Source of the DNA: Clostridia bacterium | GTDB taxonomy: Bacteria > Bacillota > Clostridia > Oscillospirales > Acutalibacteraceae | Length of the DNA: 42,255 nucleotides | Direction: 5' to 3' | Assembly (NCBI GenBank): GCA_017380615.1 | Contig: JAFODQ010000073.1 | Location: forward strand, 1-42,255 | Shown: one piece after another, positions 7,129-13,834 of the stretch | How the letters are laid out: the number at the start of each line of letters is the position of its first letter | Numbering within the stretch: the stretch's first letter is position 1 | Made by a program: the position numbers and the translations under genes | Notes under the pieces: generated by a model | What the model was told of the DNA's origin: nothing | Database searches by the model: none | The model's input: the letters and a program-made list of their open reading frames with translations, nothing else

Positions 7129-8034
7129 TTAAGCCACCGTACCATTTCTCCAAGCTGCTGAACCATTAAGGTGTTTGCAAAGGTGCTCTCTGCAGTTTTT
7201 AAATTCATCACCAACCAAGCCGATTCTGTTAAGGTATGTTCTCATTGCAAACTTTTCATTTTCGGTTTGGTTTTTCTTTGTGCTTGCTTTCTTCTGTGTT
7301 AATGCCTGATTGTTAAGTGCTAATGCTAAAACAATGTAACTGCGTATCTTACCTGCGTGTAAGGTGCTGTTGAATCCTCTTAACTCAACTGTGTGGTTTC
7401 CGTGGAAAAAACTGTGTAAGTTTAAGAAATGGTATCTGCTGTCGTGGTAGTGAGTGTCTCTTGATTGATAAAAGCCTGCATACCAAATATTCTCGATTTG
7501 AGAAAAGGTTGCAGGCTTTTTTCTATTCATTGTTTCAACTAATTGTGTATCCATCTTCTTGCACCATCTTGTTCTTGCACTTCCAATTTGAAGGCTCTTG
7601 TAAAGAAGGTCGTTTTTTGATGCGATGATGTTGATGAAGTTTCTGATTGACCTTGGTGTGTGGTCTGCTCCGTTAAGGTGAATGTGAATTCCGCAGCTAC
7701 CTTCGTCCACAAAAGCTCCGCCTTTGCGAAGTTCTCTAATGAGCTCCTGTAGGCTGTCGATGTCTTCTCTGTAGGTTAAAACCGGTGTAACCAATTCGCA
7801 CTTGTAAAGGTCGGATGCATGAACTTTTATTCCGTTTTCCTTCTTAAGAGGTTTAATGCTGCCATCATACATTACTGTCCATTTTCTTCCGTGGTTGTCA
7901 AGAACTACCTTTTTGTCGTAGTAGGTACCCGCTGATGTTACTGTGCTGTTGAAGTGCTTTGCAACTATCTCAGCAGCCTTTGTTCTTGTAATCCCTGTGA
8001 ATTCAACCTCAATACCAATCTTTGCATTTAACAT
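7129..8034 (-). CDS. Amidoligase family protein (Amidoligase_2)
   Basis: A 301-residue enzyme of the glutamine-synthetase-like (COOH-NH2 ligase) fold. Visible motifs are GIEVEFTG (residues 7-14, metal-binding glutamates), YDGSI (56-60), CELVTPVL (79-86, another conserved Glu), GIHIHLNG (115-122, the histidine pair) and VELRGFNSTL (216-225). It should form an amide bond using ATP; the substrate is not known. It is followed by a GGCT-like enzyme that could hydrolyse gamma-glutamyl linkages. The start ATG has AAAGAGGT upstream. Upstream lie two direct repeats that may be an operator. It belongs to the cargo of the mobile element that starts with the XRE gene. Confidence 0.87.
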   Translation of the reverse strand: MLNAKIGIEVEFTGITRTKAAEIVAKHFNSTVTSAGTYYDKKVVLDNHGRKWTVMYDGSIKPLKKENGIKVHASDLYKCELVTPVLTYREDIDSLQELIRELRKGGAFVDEGSCGIHIHLNGADHTPRSIRNFINIIASKNDLLYKSLQIGSARTRWCKKMDTQLVETMNRKKPATFSQIENIWYAGFYQSRDTHYHDSRYHFLNLHSFFHGNHTVELRGFNSTLHAGKIRSYIVLALALNNQALTQKKASTKKNQTENEKFAMRTYLNRIGLVGDEFKNCREHLCKHLNGSAAWRNGTVA

Positions 8035-8079
8035 TTCTGTGTACCTCTTTCTTGTCTTTTGGTAGTGTCATATTAACTC

Positions 8080-8123
8080 TAAAGTACACATATATCCAGT
8101 TAATTCTGAGCATAAAGTACACA
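8080..8123 (-). repeat. Pair of 11-bp direct repeats upstream of the amidoligase gene
   Basis: TAAAGTACACA occurs at 8080-8090 and 8113-8123, exactly 33 bp apart, about three helical turns. This spacing suggests a protein binding site in the amidoligase promoter region. No convincing -35/-10 pair could be fixed. Nothing else is seen between 8035 and 8197. Confidence 0.5.
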
Positions 8124-8197
8124 ATGTTTATTGATACAAATTGTGTATTTTTATCGCAGCTTTATGGCGGTTAACAGTAATGGAATAGATACAAAAT

Positions 8198-8225
8198 ACC
8201 CCTACGACTTCAAAGTCATAGGGGT
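8198..8225 (-). terminator. Terminator of the XRE regulator gene
   Basis: A 13-bp stem with one mismatch pairs ACCCCTACGACTT (8198-8210) with AAGTCATAGGGGT (8213-8225). The 2-nt loop implies the top pairs open. A short T-rich run follows on the minus strand, 20 bp past the XRE stop. Confidence 0.65.
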
Positions 8226-8244
8226 TAACTTCTTTATGCTCTGG

Positions 8245-8670
8245 TTATTTCTTTTCAGGCAGAGCTTGGATTTTTACAACAATATTATCTATATCGCAAA
8301 GAGTCTGCTGATCAAGGCAACGGTGCCTTTCTGCTCGTATAAGATTTTCAACTGCGGTTTTGCCATAATCATCAAGGGATAAATAAGAACGAATAGCTTC
8401 TTTAAAAATTGTTTCAACTTCCCAACTACCCAACTGGTCAATTTCCTCTTCTGTTAAGTTAGGTGATGAGTCATCATCAGAATGCCCGAGAATATAATCA
8501 ATGCGTTTATCAAAAATGTCTGAAAGCACGTTTAATGTTTCAAAGTTGGGTTGGCGTTTCCCGGTTTCCCACATAGCAATAGTTCCTTTTGAAACATCTA
8601 AACGTTCTGCCAATTGAACCTGAGTCATATTACTCTTTTTTCTTAATTCTTTTAACCTTTGTGCAAACAT
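8245..8670 (-). CDS. XRE/Cro-CI family repressor of the mobile element
   Basis: A 141-residue regulator. Residues 3-60 form an HTH_3 domain (LKELRKKSNMTQVQLAERL ... TIAMWETGKRQPN). The C-terminal half is an acidic helical region (LTEEEIDQLGSWEVETIF) typical of element-borne repressors. The frame is open upstream to 8724, but GGAGGTGC precedes the ATG at 8668-8670, so that start is chosen; the longer frame would overlap the operator. It is transcribed away from the excisionase/primase genes. The same near-palindrome lies in its own promoter and in theirs, so it probably acts as a CI-like switch controlling the element. Confidence 0.9.
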   Translation of the reverse strand: MFAQRLKELRKKSNMTQVQLAERLDVSKGTIAMWETGKRQPNFETLNVLSDIFDKRIDYILGHSDDDSSPNLTEEEIDQLGSWEVETIFKEAIRSYLSLDDYGKTAVENLIRAERHRCLDQQTLCDIDNIVVKIQALPEKK

Positions 8671-8692
8671 ATTTAGCACCTCCGACAAACGA

Positions 8693-8721
8693 ATAATATC
8701 ACACAAAGTGAGAAAAGTCAA
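8693..8721 (-). promoter_or_regulatory. XRE gene promoter with overlapping operator
   Basis: On the minus strand, TTGACT (8716-8721) and TATTAT (8693-8698) have a 17-bp spacer. The spacer is almost filled by TATCACACAAAGTGAGA (8697-8713). This matches the perfect dyad at 8823-8839 at 14 of 17 positions, consistent with autorepression. Confidence 0.72.
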
Positions 8722-8761
8722 CATAAAGTTATCAAAATAAATAAAATTGTTTAAAATAGTT

Positions 8762-8839
8762 TAACTAATTGTTAGAAAAAGCCTTGACAAGATAACTAAA
8801 TGTTAATATAATCTAACCGTAATCTCACAGAATGTGAGA
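8762..8839 (+). promoter_or_regulatory. Lytic-direction promoter with two kinds of operator
   Basis: A near-consensus promoter, TTGACA (8784-8789) and TATAAT (8807-8812) with a 17-bp spacer, drives the excisionase and primase genes. Just after the -10 is a perfect dyad TCTCACA-GAA-TGTGAGA (8823-8839), positioned to block initiation. A second motif, TAAC-N5-GTTA, occurs as TAACTAATTGTTA (8762-8774) upstream of the -35 and TAACTAAATGTTA (8793-8805) in the spacer, 31 bp apart. It suggests a second regulator or a cooperative site. Confidence 0.78.
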
Positions 8840-8872
8840 AAACATTAATATTATGTACAAAGGAGTTAGATT

Positions 8873-9055
8873 ATGGATAAAAAAGTTATAAGCGTGCAGG
8901 AGTTAGCTGCACAAATGGGTATCAGCTTACCTAAAGCCTATGAATTAGTCAAGCAACCGGGGTTCCCTAGGGTGCGCGTAGGCTCTCGTATCCTTGTTCC
9001 TGTTGAAGAATTCAATGAATGGTTACGAGAACAGACTAAGTGTGGTGATACTTAA
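8873..9055 (+). CDS. Excisionase-like helix-turn-helix protein
   Basis: A 60-residue DNA-binding protein of the excisionase/AlpA type (HTH_17, MerR-like winged helix). SVQELAAQMGISLPKAYELV is the helix-turn-helix, followed by the wing FPRVRVGSRILVPVEEFNEWL. The length is typical. AAGGAG precedes the ATG. It is the first gene in the rightward operon and its stop overlaps the primase ATG by one base. It could direct excision by the serine recombinases or activate the element's genes, as AlpA-like proteins do in phage satellites; the choice is not settled by sequence. Confidence 0.85.
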   Translation: MDKKVISVQELAAQMGISLPKAYELVKQPGFPRVRVGSRILVPVEEFNEWLREQTKCGDT

Positions 9056-11298
9056 TGGGACACAGTTATAAAGTTTACTATTCTGATTGTAGCGGCAATC
9101 CTAAAAACTGTTATTACCCCAATACCGGGGAGTCAAGCTCAGCTGAAGAGTTAAAAGCGTTTTTAGGTAAGGACCATGTTTTTATACAATTTAAAGATAA
9201 CTATCGCAGCAAAAACAATTTTGTCAGTGCTGATTCTGTAGTTTTTGATTGTGATAATGGGGAGACCGATGATGAGAAGGCGTGGATTTATCCTGATGAT
9301 ATTAAAAGTCTTTTTCCGGACGTTCCCTGTGTCATTAGCACAAGCAGAAACCATATGAAGCAGAAAGGTGATAAATCACCAAGACCGAGATTCCATGTGG
9401 TGTTTCCGGTATGTAAATTTACAGTTGCAGAGGAATATACCGAGTTTATGAGAAAAGTGCAACGCTCTTTTCCATTCTTTGATGGTAATGCTTTAGATGC
9501 TGCACGCTTCTTTTTCGGAAATCATGATACGGAAGTAACTGTGATTGAAGGTACCACCTTATTAAGTGATTTACTTGCAGAGGAGCAAGATGATAGTTTC
9601 GCTAGTTTGGGTGAAACCATCCCAGAAGGAAACCGTAATACTACAATGTCACAGTTTGCAGGAAAGGTTCTGAAGAGATTTGGTGATACGGATGAAGCTT
9701 ATGCGTGTTTTATAAGTAAATCGCAACAGTGCGACCCACCACTCGAAGATGATGAACTTAAAGTAATATGGCGTAGTGCTCAACAATTCTATAAAAAGAT
9801 AAGTTCTCAACCGGGATACATTCCGCCTGAAAAGTACAATGAACCATTCAAGGTAGAATGGGAAGTACCAATCCCACTTGAAAAGCCATTGTTACCATCA
9901 TTCCCGGTAGATGCTTTACCACCCATTATTAGGGATTTTGTTGTTGCAGTATCTGAAAGTACACAAACACCGGTTGATATGAGTGCTTCTGCAGCATTAG
10001 CGGTATTAGCGCTGTGTGAACAAGGTAAGTTTCGTATCAGAGGAAAGGCAGACTGGACAGAGCCGCTTAATTTGTTCGTTGTGGTTGTTGCAGAGCCTTC
10101 TGAAAGAAAAAGTGCTGTTATTAACCTTATGACAAAACCTATCAATTTTTTTGAAGCTGAGTATAACAAACGCAACGCAGCTGTTTTGGAAACCAATAAA
10201 ATGAATAAACGAATTTTGGAAAGAAGACAACGTGCATTGGAGGATAAAGCGGCAAAAGGCAAAATTGAAAAAGGTGAAATAGAGGAGCTCGCACAGCAAC
10301 TTGCTACCTATGAGGAAAAGACACCTTTACGCTTATATGTAGATGATGTCACAACCGAAAAGCTTACTACTGTGTTATCTGAAGGTGGTGGCAAAGCGGC
10401 TATTGTTTCTTCCGAAGGTGGTATATTCGATATGCTTTCAGGTCTCTATTCCAAAAATGTAAATATTGACGTTATGCTCAAGGGTCATTCCGGGGACTGT
10501 ATTCGTGTTGACCGCGTTGGCAGAACAAGCGAAAGCATTATGAACCCTGCGTTAACTGTGTTACTTACTGTGCAACCCAGCGTGTTGTCGGGACTGATGC
10601 AGAATGGAACTTTTCGTGGCAGAGGTTTAACTGCACGATTTTTATACTGTATGCCCAAGTCTATTGTTGGTGGAAGACGGTATCGTACTGAACCAATAGC
10701 AAAAGAAATTACAGAACAGTATTCAATACTTATAAATGACTTGTTGTCGGAGGAGCAAAGTGCTATCCCTGAAGAAATTACGCTTTCGCCTGATGCGGAT
10801 GAATTGCTTGAGTCATTTTCAAATGAGGTTGAAAACAAACTCAATAATGATTTTGCAGAAGTTTCTGACTGGGCGGGTAAATTGGTCGGTGCCGTTCTTC
10901 GTATCGCAGGTGTTTTGTGTCGTGCTTCTGTTATTCGTGGTAGTGATTTCTTAAACGATATTGAACCACTGCTAGTGGATGAAACCATTATGAAGAATGC
11001 CATTACCATTGGAAGATATTTTACAGAACATTCTATTTCAGCCTTTTCACTTATGGGGGCAGATTCGCTTACAAAGCAAAGTTTGTATGTGCTTAATGCA
11101 ATAAAGAAAAATGGTCTGGTGGAGTTTACCCGTCGTGATATTATGCGCCTTTGCAGAACATTTAAAAATGCTGATGAAGTTCAAGCTGTATTTAACCATT
11201 TAACAGAGTATGGATACATCGCGCCTAAAGATTTGGTTGCTGCAAACACTAAAGGCAGACCCACTAATCCTACATACATTGTTAACCCGTATGTATAA
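9055..11298 (+). CDS. DUF3987 primase/helicase-type replication protein
   Basis: A 747-residue replication protein. The N-terminal third looks like an archaeo-eukaryotic primase (Prim-Pol) domain: VFDCDN with D65/D67, PRPRFHVVFP with H114, and FFDGNALDAARFFFGN near 141-156. Residues about 195-245 (MSQFAGKVLKRFG ... CDPPLEDDELKVIWRSA) match a PriCT-like linker domain. Residues about 285-690 are DUF3987 (YfjI-like), with a degenerate P-loop AEPSERKS (346-353). Such proteins initiate replication of integrated elements and phage satellites. It overlaps the excisionase stop by one base. A symmetric AT-rich repeat directly downstream may be its origin. Confidence 0.85.
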   Translation: MGHSYKVYYSDCSGNPKNCYYPNTGESSSAEELKAFLGKDHVFIQFKDNYRSKNNFVSADSVVFDCDNGETDDEKAWIYPDDIKSLFPDVPCVISTSRNHMKQKGDKSPRPRFHVVFPVCKFTVAEEYTEFMRKVQRSFPFFDGNALDAARFFFGNHDTEVTVIEGTTLLSDLLAEEQDDSFASLGETIPEGNRNTTMSQFAGKVLKRFGDTDEAYACFISKSQQCDPPLEDDELKVIWRSAQQFYKKISSQPGYIPPEKYNEPFKVEWEVPIPLEKPLLPSFPVDALPPIIRDFVVAVSESTQTPVDMSASAALAVLALCEQGKFRIRGKADWTEPLNLFVVVVAEPSERKSAVINLMTKPINFFEAEYNKRNAAVLETNKMNKRILERRQRALEDKAAKGKIEKGEIEELAQQLATYEEKTPLRLYVDDVTTEKLTTVLSEGGGKAAIVSSEGGIFDMLSGLYSKNVNIDVMLKGHSGDCIRVDRVGRTSESIMNPALTVLLTVQPSVLSGLMQNGTFRGRGLTARFLYCMPKSIVGGRRYRTEPIAKEITEQYSILINDLLSEEQSAIPEEITLSPDADELLESFSNEVENKLNNDFAEVSDWAGKLVGAVLRIAGVLCRASVIRGSDFLNDIEPLLVDETIMKNAITIGRYFTEHSISAFSLMGADSLTKQSLYVLNAIKKNGLVEFTRRDIMRLCRTFKNADEVQAVFNHLTEYGYIAPKDLVAANTKGRPTNPTYIVNPYV

Positions 11299-11314
11299 GG
11301 TTTACTTGTGTAAT

Positions 11315-11422
11315 CATTTTTGTCCTTTTTGTCACGTGTCCCTAGAAACATAAAAAAGATATATTTCTTTCTTTTTATTAACATGTACATGCTTAGGACA
11401 GTGTGACAAAAAGGACAAAATG
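11315..11422 (+). other. Candidate replication origin: inverted repeats flanking an AT-rich core
   Basis: The left arm (11315-11335) contains TGTCCTTTTTGTCAC. The right arm (11403-11422) contains its reverse complement GTGACAAAAAGGACA. Both arms extend inward with a further TGTCC (11337-11341) or GGACA (11396-11400). The arms enclose about 50 bp of very AT-rich DNA. Symmetric short iterons around an AT-rich core next to a primase/helicase gene is the layout of satellite and SaPI-type origins. A regulatory hairpin is the alternative. The ribosome site of the next gene (AAAGGAGG) follows at 11443-11450. Confidence 0.5.
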
Positions 11423-11457
11423 TTCAAATAGATAGTTTGCTTAAAGGAGGTGACGTT

Positions 11458-11775
11458 ATGCTCGGTTGCAATAAAGCACAGGATGATTTGTGTAAAAGCC
11501 TTGGTGCAAAGTTCTATATTTCTGTTGTGGATGGTGAGCGTTGTATCTGTTTCGACTGTGGAAACAAATTTGATGTTGAAATCAGTGGTACAAATAAGAC
11601 AGGCAAAAATAATCTAGCCAAACTGTATTTATGGTATGACGCACGTATCTGTGTGAAGTACATATTTGACGTGCCGTACAGAAACATCCGTGCAAGGGTT
11701 AATGAGCTACAACAGCTTGTTGACAAAATAATTAGTGAAGGACCTATTGATGAAAGCGTTCTTCATAGCATGTAA
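11458..11775 (+). CDS. Hypothetical protein, 105 aa
   Basis: I do not recognise the family. The start ATG 11458 is set by AAAGGAGGTGA eight bases before; the frame opens at a TTG at 11437, which is not used. The protein has one CxxC-like cluster (CICFDCGNKFDVEI, about residues 30-43), a central aromatic/basic stretch, and a helical end (NIRARVNELQQLVDKII). It is soluble with no signal peptide. It lies between the candidate origin and the cos-like stretch, so it may belong to the element's replication or packaging functions. It is probably translated, given its strong ribosome site. Confidence 0.7.
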   Translation: MLGCNKAQDDLCKSLGAKFYISVVDGERCICFDCGNKFDVEISGTNKTGKNNLAKLYLWYDARICVKYIFDVPYRNIRARVNELQQLVDKIISEGPIDESVLHSM

Positions 11776-11794
11776 TAACACCTTTTTGTCTGCT

Positions 11795-11908
11795 AGGGGG
11801 TGGGGGTATCAAAATCTCTACGACTTATGTATGCGGACAGCGGCGCAGGGGTTCGTGTAAACTTTCGCAAAAGTTTTGACGGGAATACCCCTTGCACGAA
11901 CCCTTGCG
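11795..11908 (+). other. Phage cos-like noncoding region
   Basis: A run AGGGGGTGGGGG (11795-11806) is followed by TATCAAAATCTCTACGACTT (11807-11826). This resembles the G-rich ATCAAAAATCTCTA-type stretch I associate with cos regions next to HNH/terminase genes of Firmicutes phages; I could not confirm it by search. It is followed by a long inverted repeat, CGCAGGGGTTCGTG (11844-11857) with CACGAACCCTTGCG (11895-11908), one mismatch, enclosing a 7-bp hairpin AAACTTT/AAAGTTT (11859-11876). The stretch 11776-11987 otherwise holds no convincing gene. Confidence 0.45.
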
Positions 11909-11987
11909 TATCAACGCTTTTTATTAGAAACTTATTTAAAACTTTTATATATTTTGCCTTGAAAAGTTTTTGTGAAAGGAGAAACAA

Positions 11988-12359
11988 ATGAAACAGCAAG
12001 AAGCGAACAGAATAAATGAAATGCGATTAAAAGGATATAGTGCAGCAGCAATTGCAGCAGTTCTTGATAAGCCTGCCAGTACAATTCGCTCGTACATTCA
12101 CCGACATCCGGAAATCCCAAATACAAAAATCTGCCAGAACTGTGGTGGTAATATACTGCGAACAAAAGAGAATGGAAAGAAAAAGTTCTGTTCTGATGCT
12201 TGCCGTATGCAGTGGTGGAATACCCATAAGGATACCGTAAACCGAAAAGCATTTTACACATTAACTTGTAAGAACTGTGGGGAGGAGTTTGAAAGCTATG
12301 GAAATAAAAACAGAAAATACTGTTGCAGAGCCTGCTACATTGATTCAAGAAACAAATGA
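11988..12359 (+). CDS. HTH and double zinc-finger protein (sigma-70 region 4-like)
   Basis: A 123-residue protein. Residues about 5-40 form a helix-turn-helix like sigma-70 region 4 (INEMRLKGYSAAAIAAVL ... STIRSYIHRHPE). Two treble-clef/zinc-ribbon units follow: CQNCGG ... CSDACRMQWW (about 50-77) and CKNCGEEF ... CCRACY (about 96-117). Proteins of this make-up commonly precede tandem serine recombinase genes in Clostridia and are often annotated as sigma-70-like. AAAGGAG lies 9 bp before the ATG. The 3' end overlaps the next gene by 62 bp in another frame. It may regulate recombinase expression; that is inference from position. Confidence 0.75.
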   Translation: MKQQEANRINEMRLKGYSAAAIAAVLDKPASTIRSYIHRHPEIPNTKICQNCGGNILRTKENGKKKFCSDACRMQWWNTHKDTVNRKAFYTLTCKNCGEEFESYGNKNRKYCCRACYIDSRNK

Positions 12360-12525
12360 TAAATACGACTTTGTAAATATGATGCACTATCGCACATCAC
12401 TTGCGCTTATAAAAAATCTAACTGAAGACGGTATTTTTAATGATGCTGAATATAGAAAAATATGCACAATGTTAAACAAAAAATATGGTCTATCTTCTAA
12501 CAGTATATTTGCAGAAAATGCTTGA
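12298..12525 (+). CDS. SHOCT-domain-like small protein
   Basis: A 75-residue protein starting at ATG 12298-12300, preceded by GGAGGAG at 12281-12287; the frame opens upstream at 12277 but that start lacks a ribosome site. The C-terminal half (SLALIKNLTEDGIFNDAEYRKICTMLNKKYG) is the short amphipathic pattern of SHOCT/YkwC-like small proteins that accompany serine recombinases in Firmicutes elements. It overlaps the end of the zinc-finger gene, an arrangement often seen in these modules. Function is unknown. It lies 61 bp before the first recombinase. Confidence 0.7.
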   Translation: MEIKTENTVAEPATLIQETNDKYDFVNMMHYRTSLALIKNLTEDGIFNDAEYRKICTMLNKKYGLSSNSIFAENA

Positions 12526-12586
12526 TATATATGATGGTTAGAGCAAATATATAGTAACCTTAAATGATACAAAGGAGGTATCAATT

Positions 12587-13834
12587 ATGGAAAGAATCGT
12601 AACACGTGTCCGTTTTGAAAAACCAATTATTCCAAAGCTAAAACGGGTGGCTGCGTATGCTAGGGTGTCGTCAGGTAAGGATGCAATGCTTCATTCATTA
12701 TCGTCGCAGGTTAGTTACTACAGTAATTTGATTCAAACTCATAGCGGTTGGGAATATGCAGGCGTGTATGCGGACGAAGCTCTAACCGGTACAAAAGACA
12801 ACCGTTATAACTTCCAACGACTTATTAACGATTGTCGTGAAGGCAAAATTGATATGGTAATAACCAAATCAATATCTCGATTTGCGAGGAATACGGTAAC
12901 ACTACTTGAAACCGTGCACGAGTTAAAGAGTTTAGGTATTGATGTGTATTTTGAAGAAGAAAAAATACACTCTATGGAAGCACAGGGTGAGCTGATATTG
13001 ACCTTTCTTGCAGGATATGCTCAAGAGGAAAGCTTGTCTGCAAGTGAAAATCAAAAATGGAGAGTGAAACGTAATTTTGAAAGTGGAATGCCGTGGACAG
13101 GAACTATGTTGGGATATCGTTATGAAGATGGCAGATACACCATTGTTCCGGAAGAGGCTAATATAGTTAATATGATTTTTGAAAGTTACCTTTCGGGGTT
13201 AGGAACTGTAGCAATTGCTAACATGCTTAACAGAAAAGAAGTACCTACTCGCTTTGGTAACGAATGGTGTAAGAATAGCGTTGTAAGAGTTTTGCAGAAT
13301 TATTCTTATACAGGAAACCTGATGCTTCAAAAAACTTACAGAGAGAATCACCTAACAAAGCGCAAACTGCAAAATAATGGTGAACTTCCACAGTATCACG
13401 CAGAAAACACACACGCCCCAATCATTGATATAGGTACATATAACTTGGTACAACTGGAAATGAACAGACGTGCAGAGAAATTCGCAAAGCCACACCCAAA
13501 AAAGAAATACCAATTTACCGGGCTTATTACCTGTGCCAACTGTGGTAAGCATTATCGCAGAAAGGTAACCAAAACAAATGTGGTGTGGATTTGCACAACA
13601 TATAATACCCACGGCAAAAGTGAATGTCCGTCAAAAGCAATACCTGAAAGAACCCTATTAGCACTTACAGAGGAATTGGGCGGTATTGATAAAATAACGG
13701 GCATACAAGCCTATAACGGTAATCTTTTAAGGTTTACCCTTGATAACGGAGAAAGCGTTGAAAAACAGTGGAAGGACCGTTCAAGGAGTGAGAGTTGGAA
13801 AAAGGAATGGAGACAGACAAATGGCAACAGCTAA
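12587..13834 (+). CDS. Serine recombinase 1 (resolvase/invertase family)
   Basis: A 415-residue large-type serine recombinase. The N-terminal catalytic domain has the nucleophile S28 in YARVSSGKD and the arginine-rich segment ITKSISRFARN. It is followed by the Recombinase domain (NIVNMIFESYLSGLGTVAIA ... GNEWCKNSVVRVLQNYSYTG) and a zinc ribbon (CANCGKHY ... CTTYNTHGKSEC). It ends soon after the ribbon and lacks the long coiled coil of its neighbour, so it is shorter than most members. AAAGGAGG precedes the ATG. It overlaps the second recombinase by 14 bp. The pair probably works together, as CcrA/CcrB do, to integrate and excise the element; the division of labour is not known. Confidence 0.93.
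   Translation: MERIVTRVRFEKPIIPKLKRVAAYARVSSGKDAMLHSLSSQVSYYSNLIQTHSGWEYAGVYADEALTGTKDNRYNFQRLINDCREGKIDMVITKSISRFARNTVTLLETVHELKSLGIDVYFEEEKIHSMEAQGELILTFLAGYAQEESLSASENQKWRVKRNFESGMPWTGTMLGYRYEDGRYTIVPEEANIVNMIFESYLSGLGTVAIANMLNRKEVPTRFGNEWCKNSVVRVLQNYSYTGNLMLQKTYRENHLTKRKLQNNGELPQYHAENTHAPIIDIGTYNLVQLEMNRRAEKFAKPHPKKKYQFTGLITCANCGKHYRRKVTKTNVVWICTTYNTHGKSECPSKAIPERTLLALTEELGGIDKITGIQAYNGNLLRFTLDNGESVEKQWKDRSRSESWKKEWRQTNGNS

Noticed and set aside
9807-10262. Minus-strand frame in the DUF3987 gene
   Set aside because: Shadow of the coding strand with no family similarity.
10485-11009. Minus-strand 174-codon frame inside the primase gene
   Set aside because: Serine-rich shadow frame with no ribosome site; the primase frame has clear family motifs.
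11800-11991. Small open frame across the cos-like stretch
   Set aside because: No ribosome site and the sequence is dominated by inverted repeats; better explained as a noncoding site.
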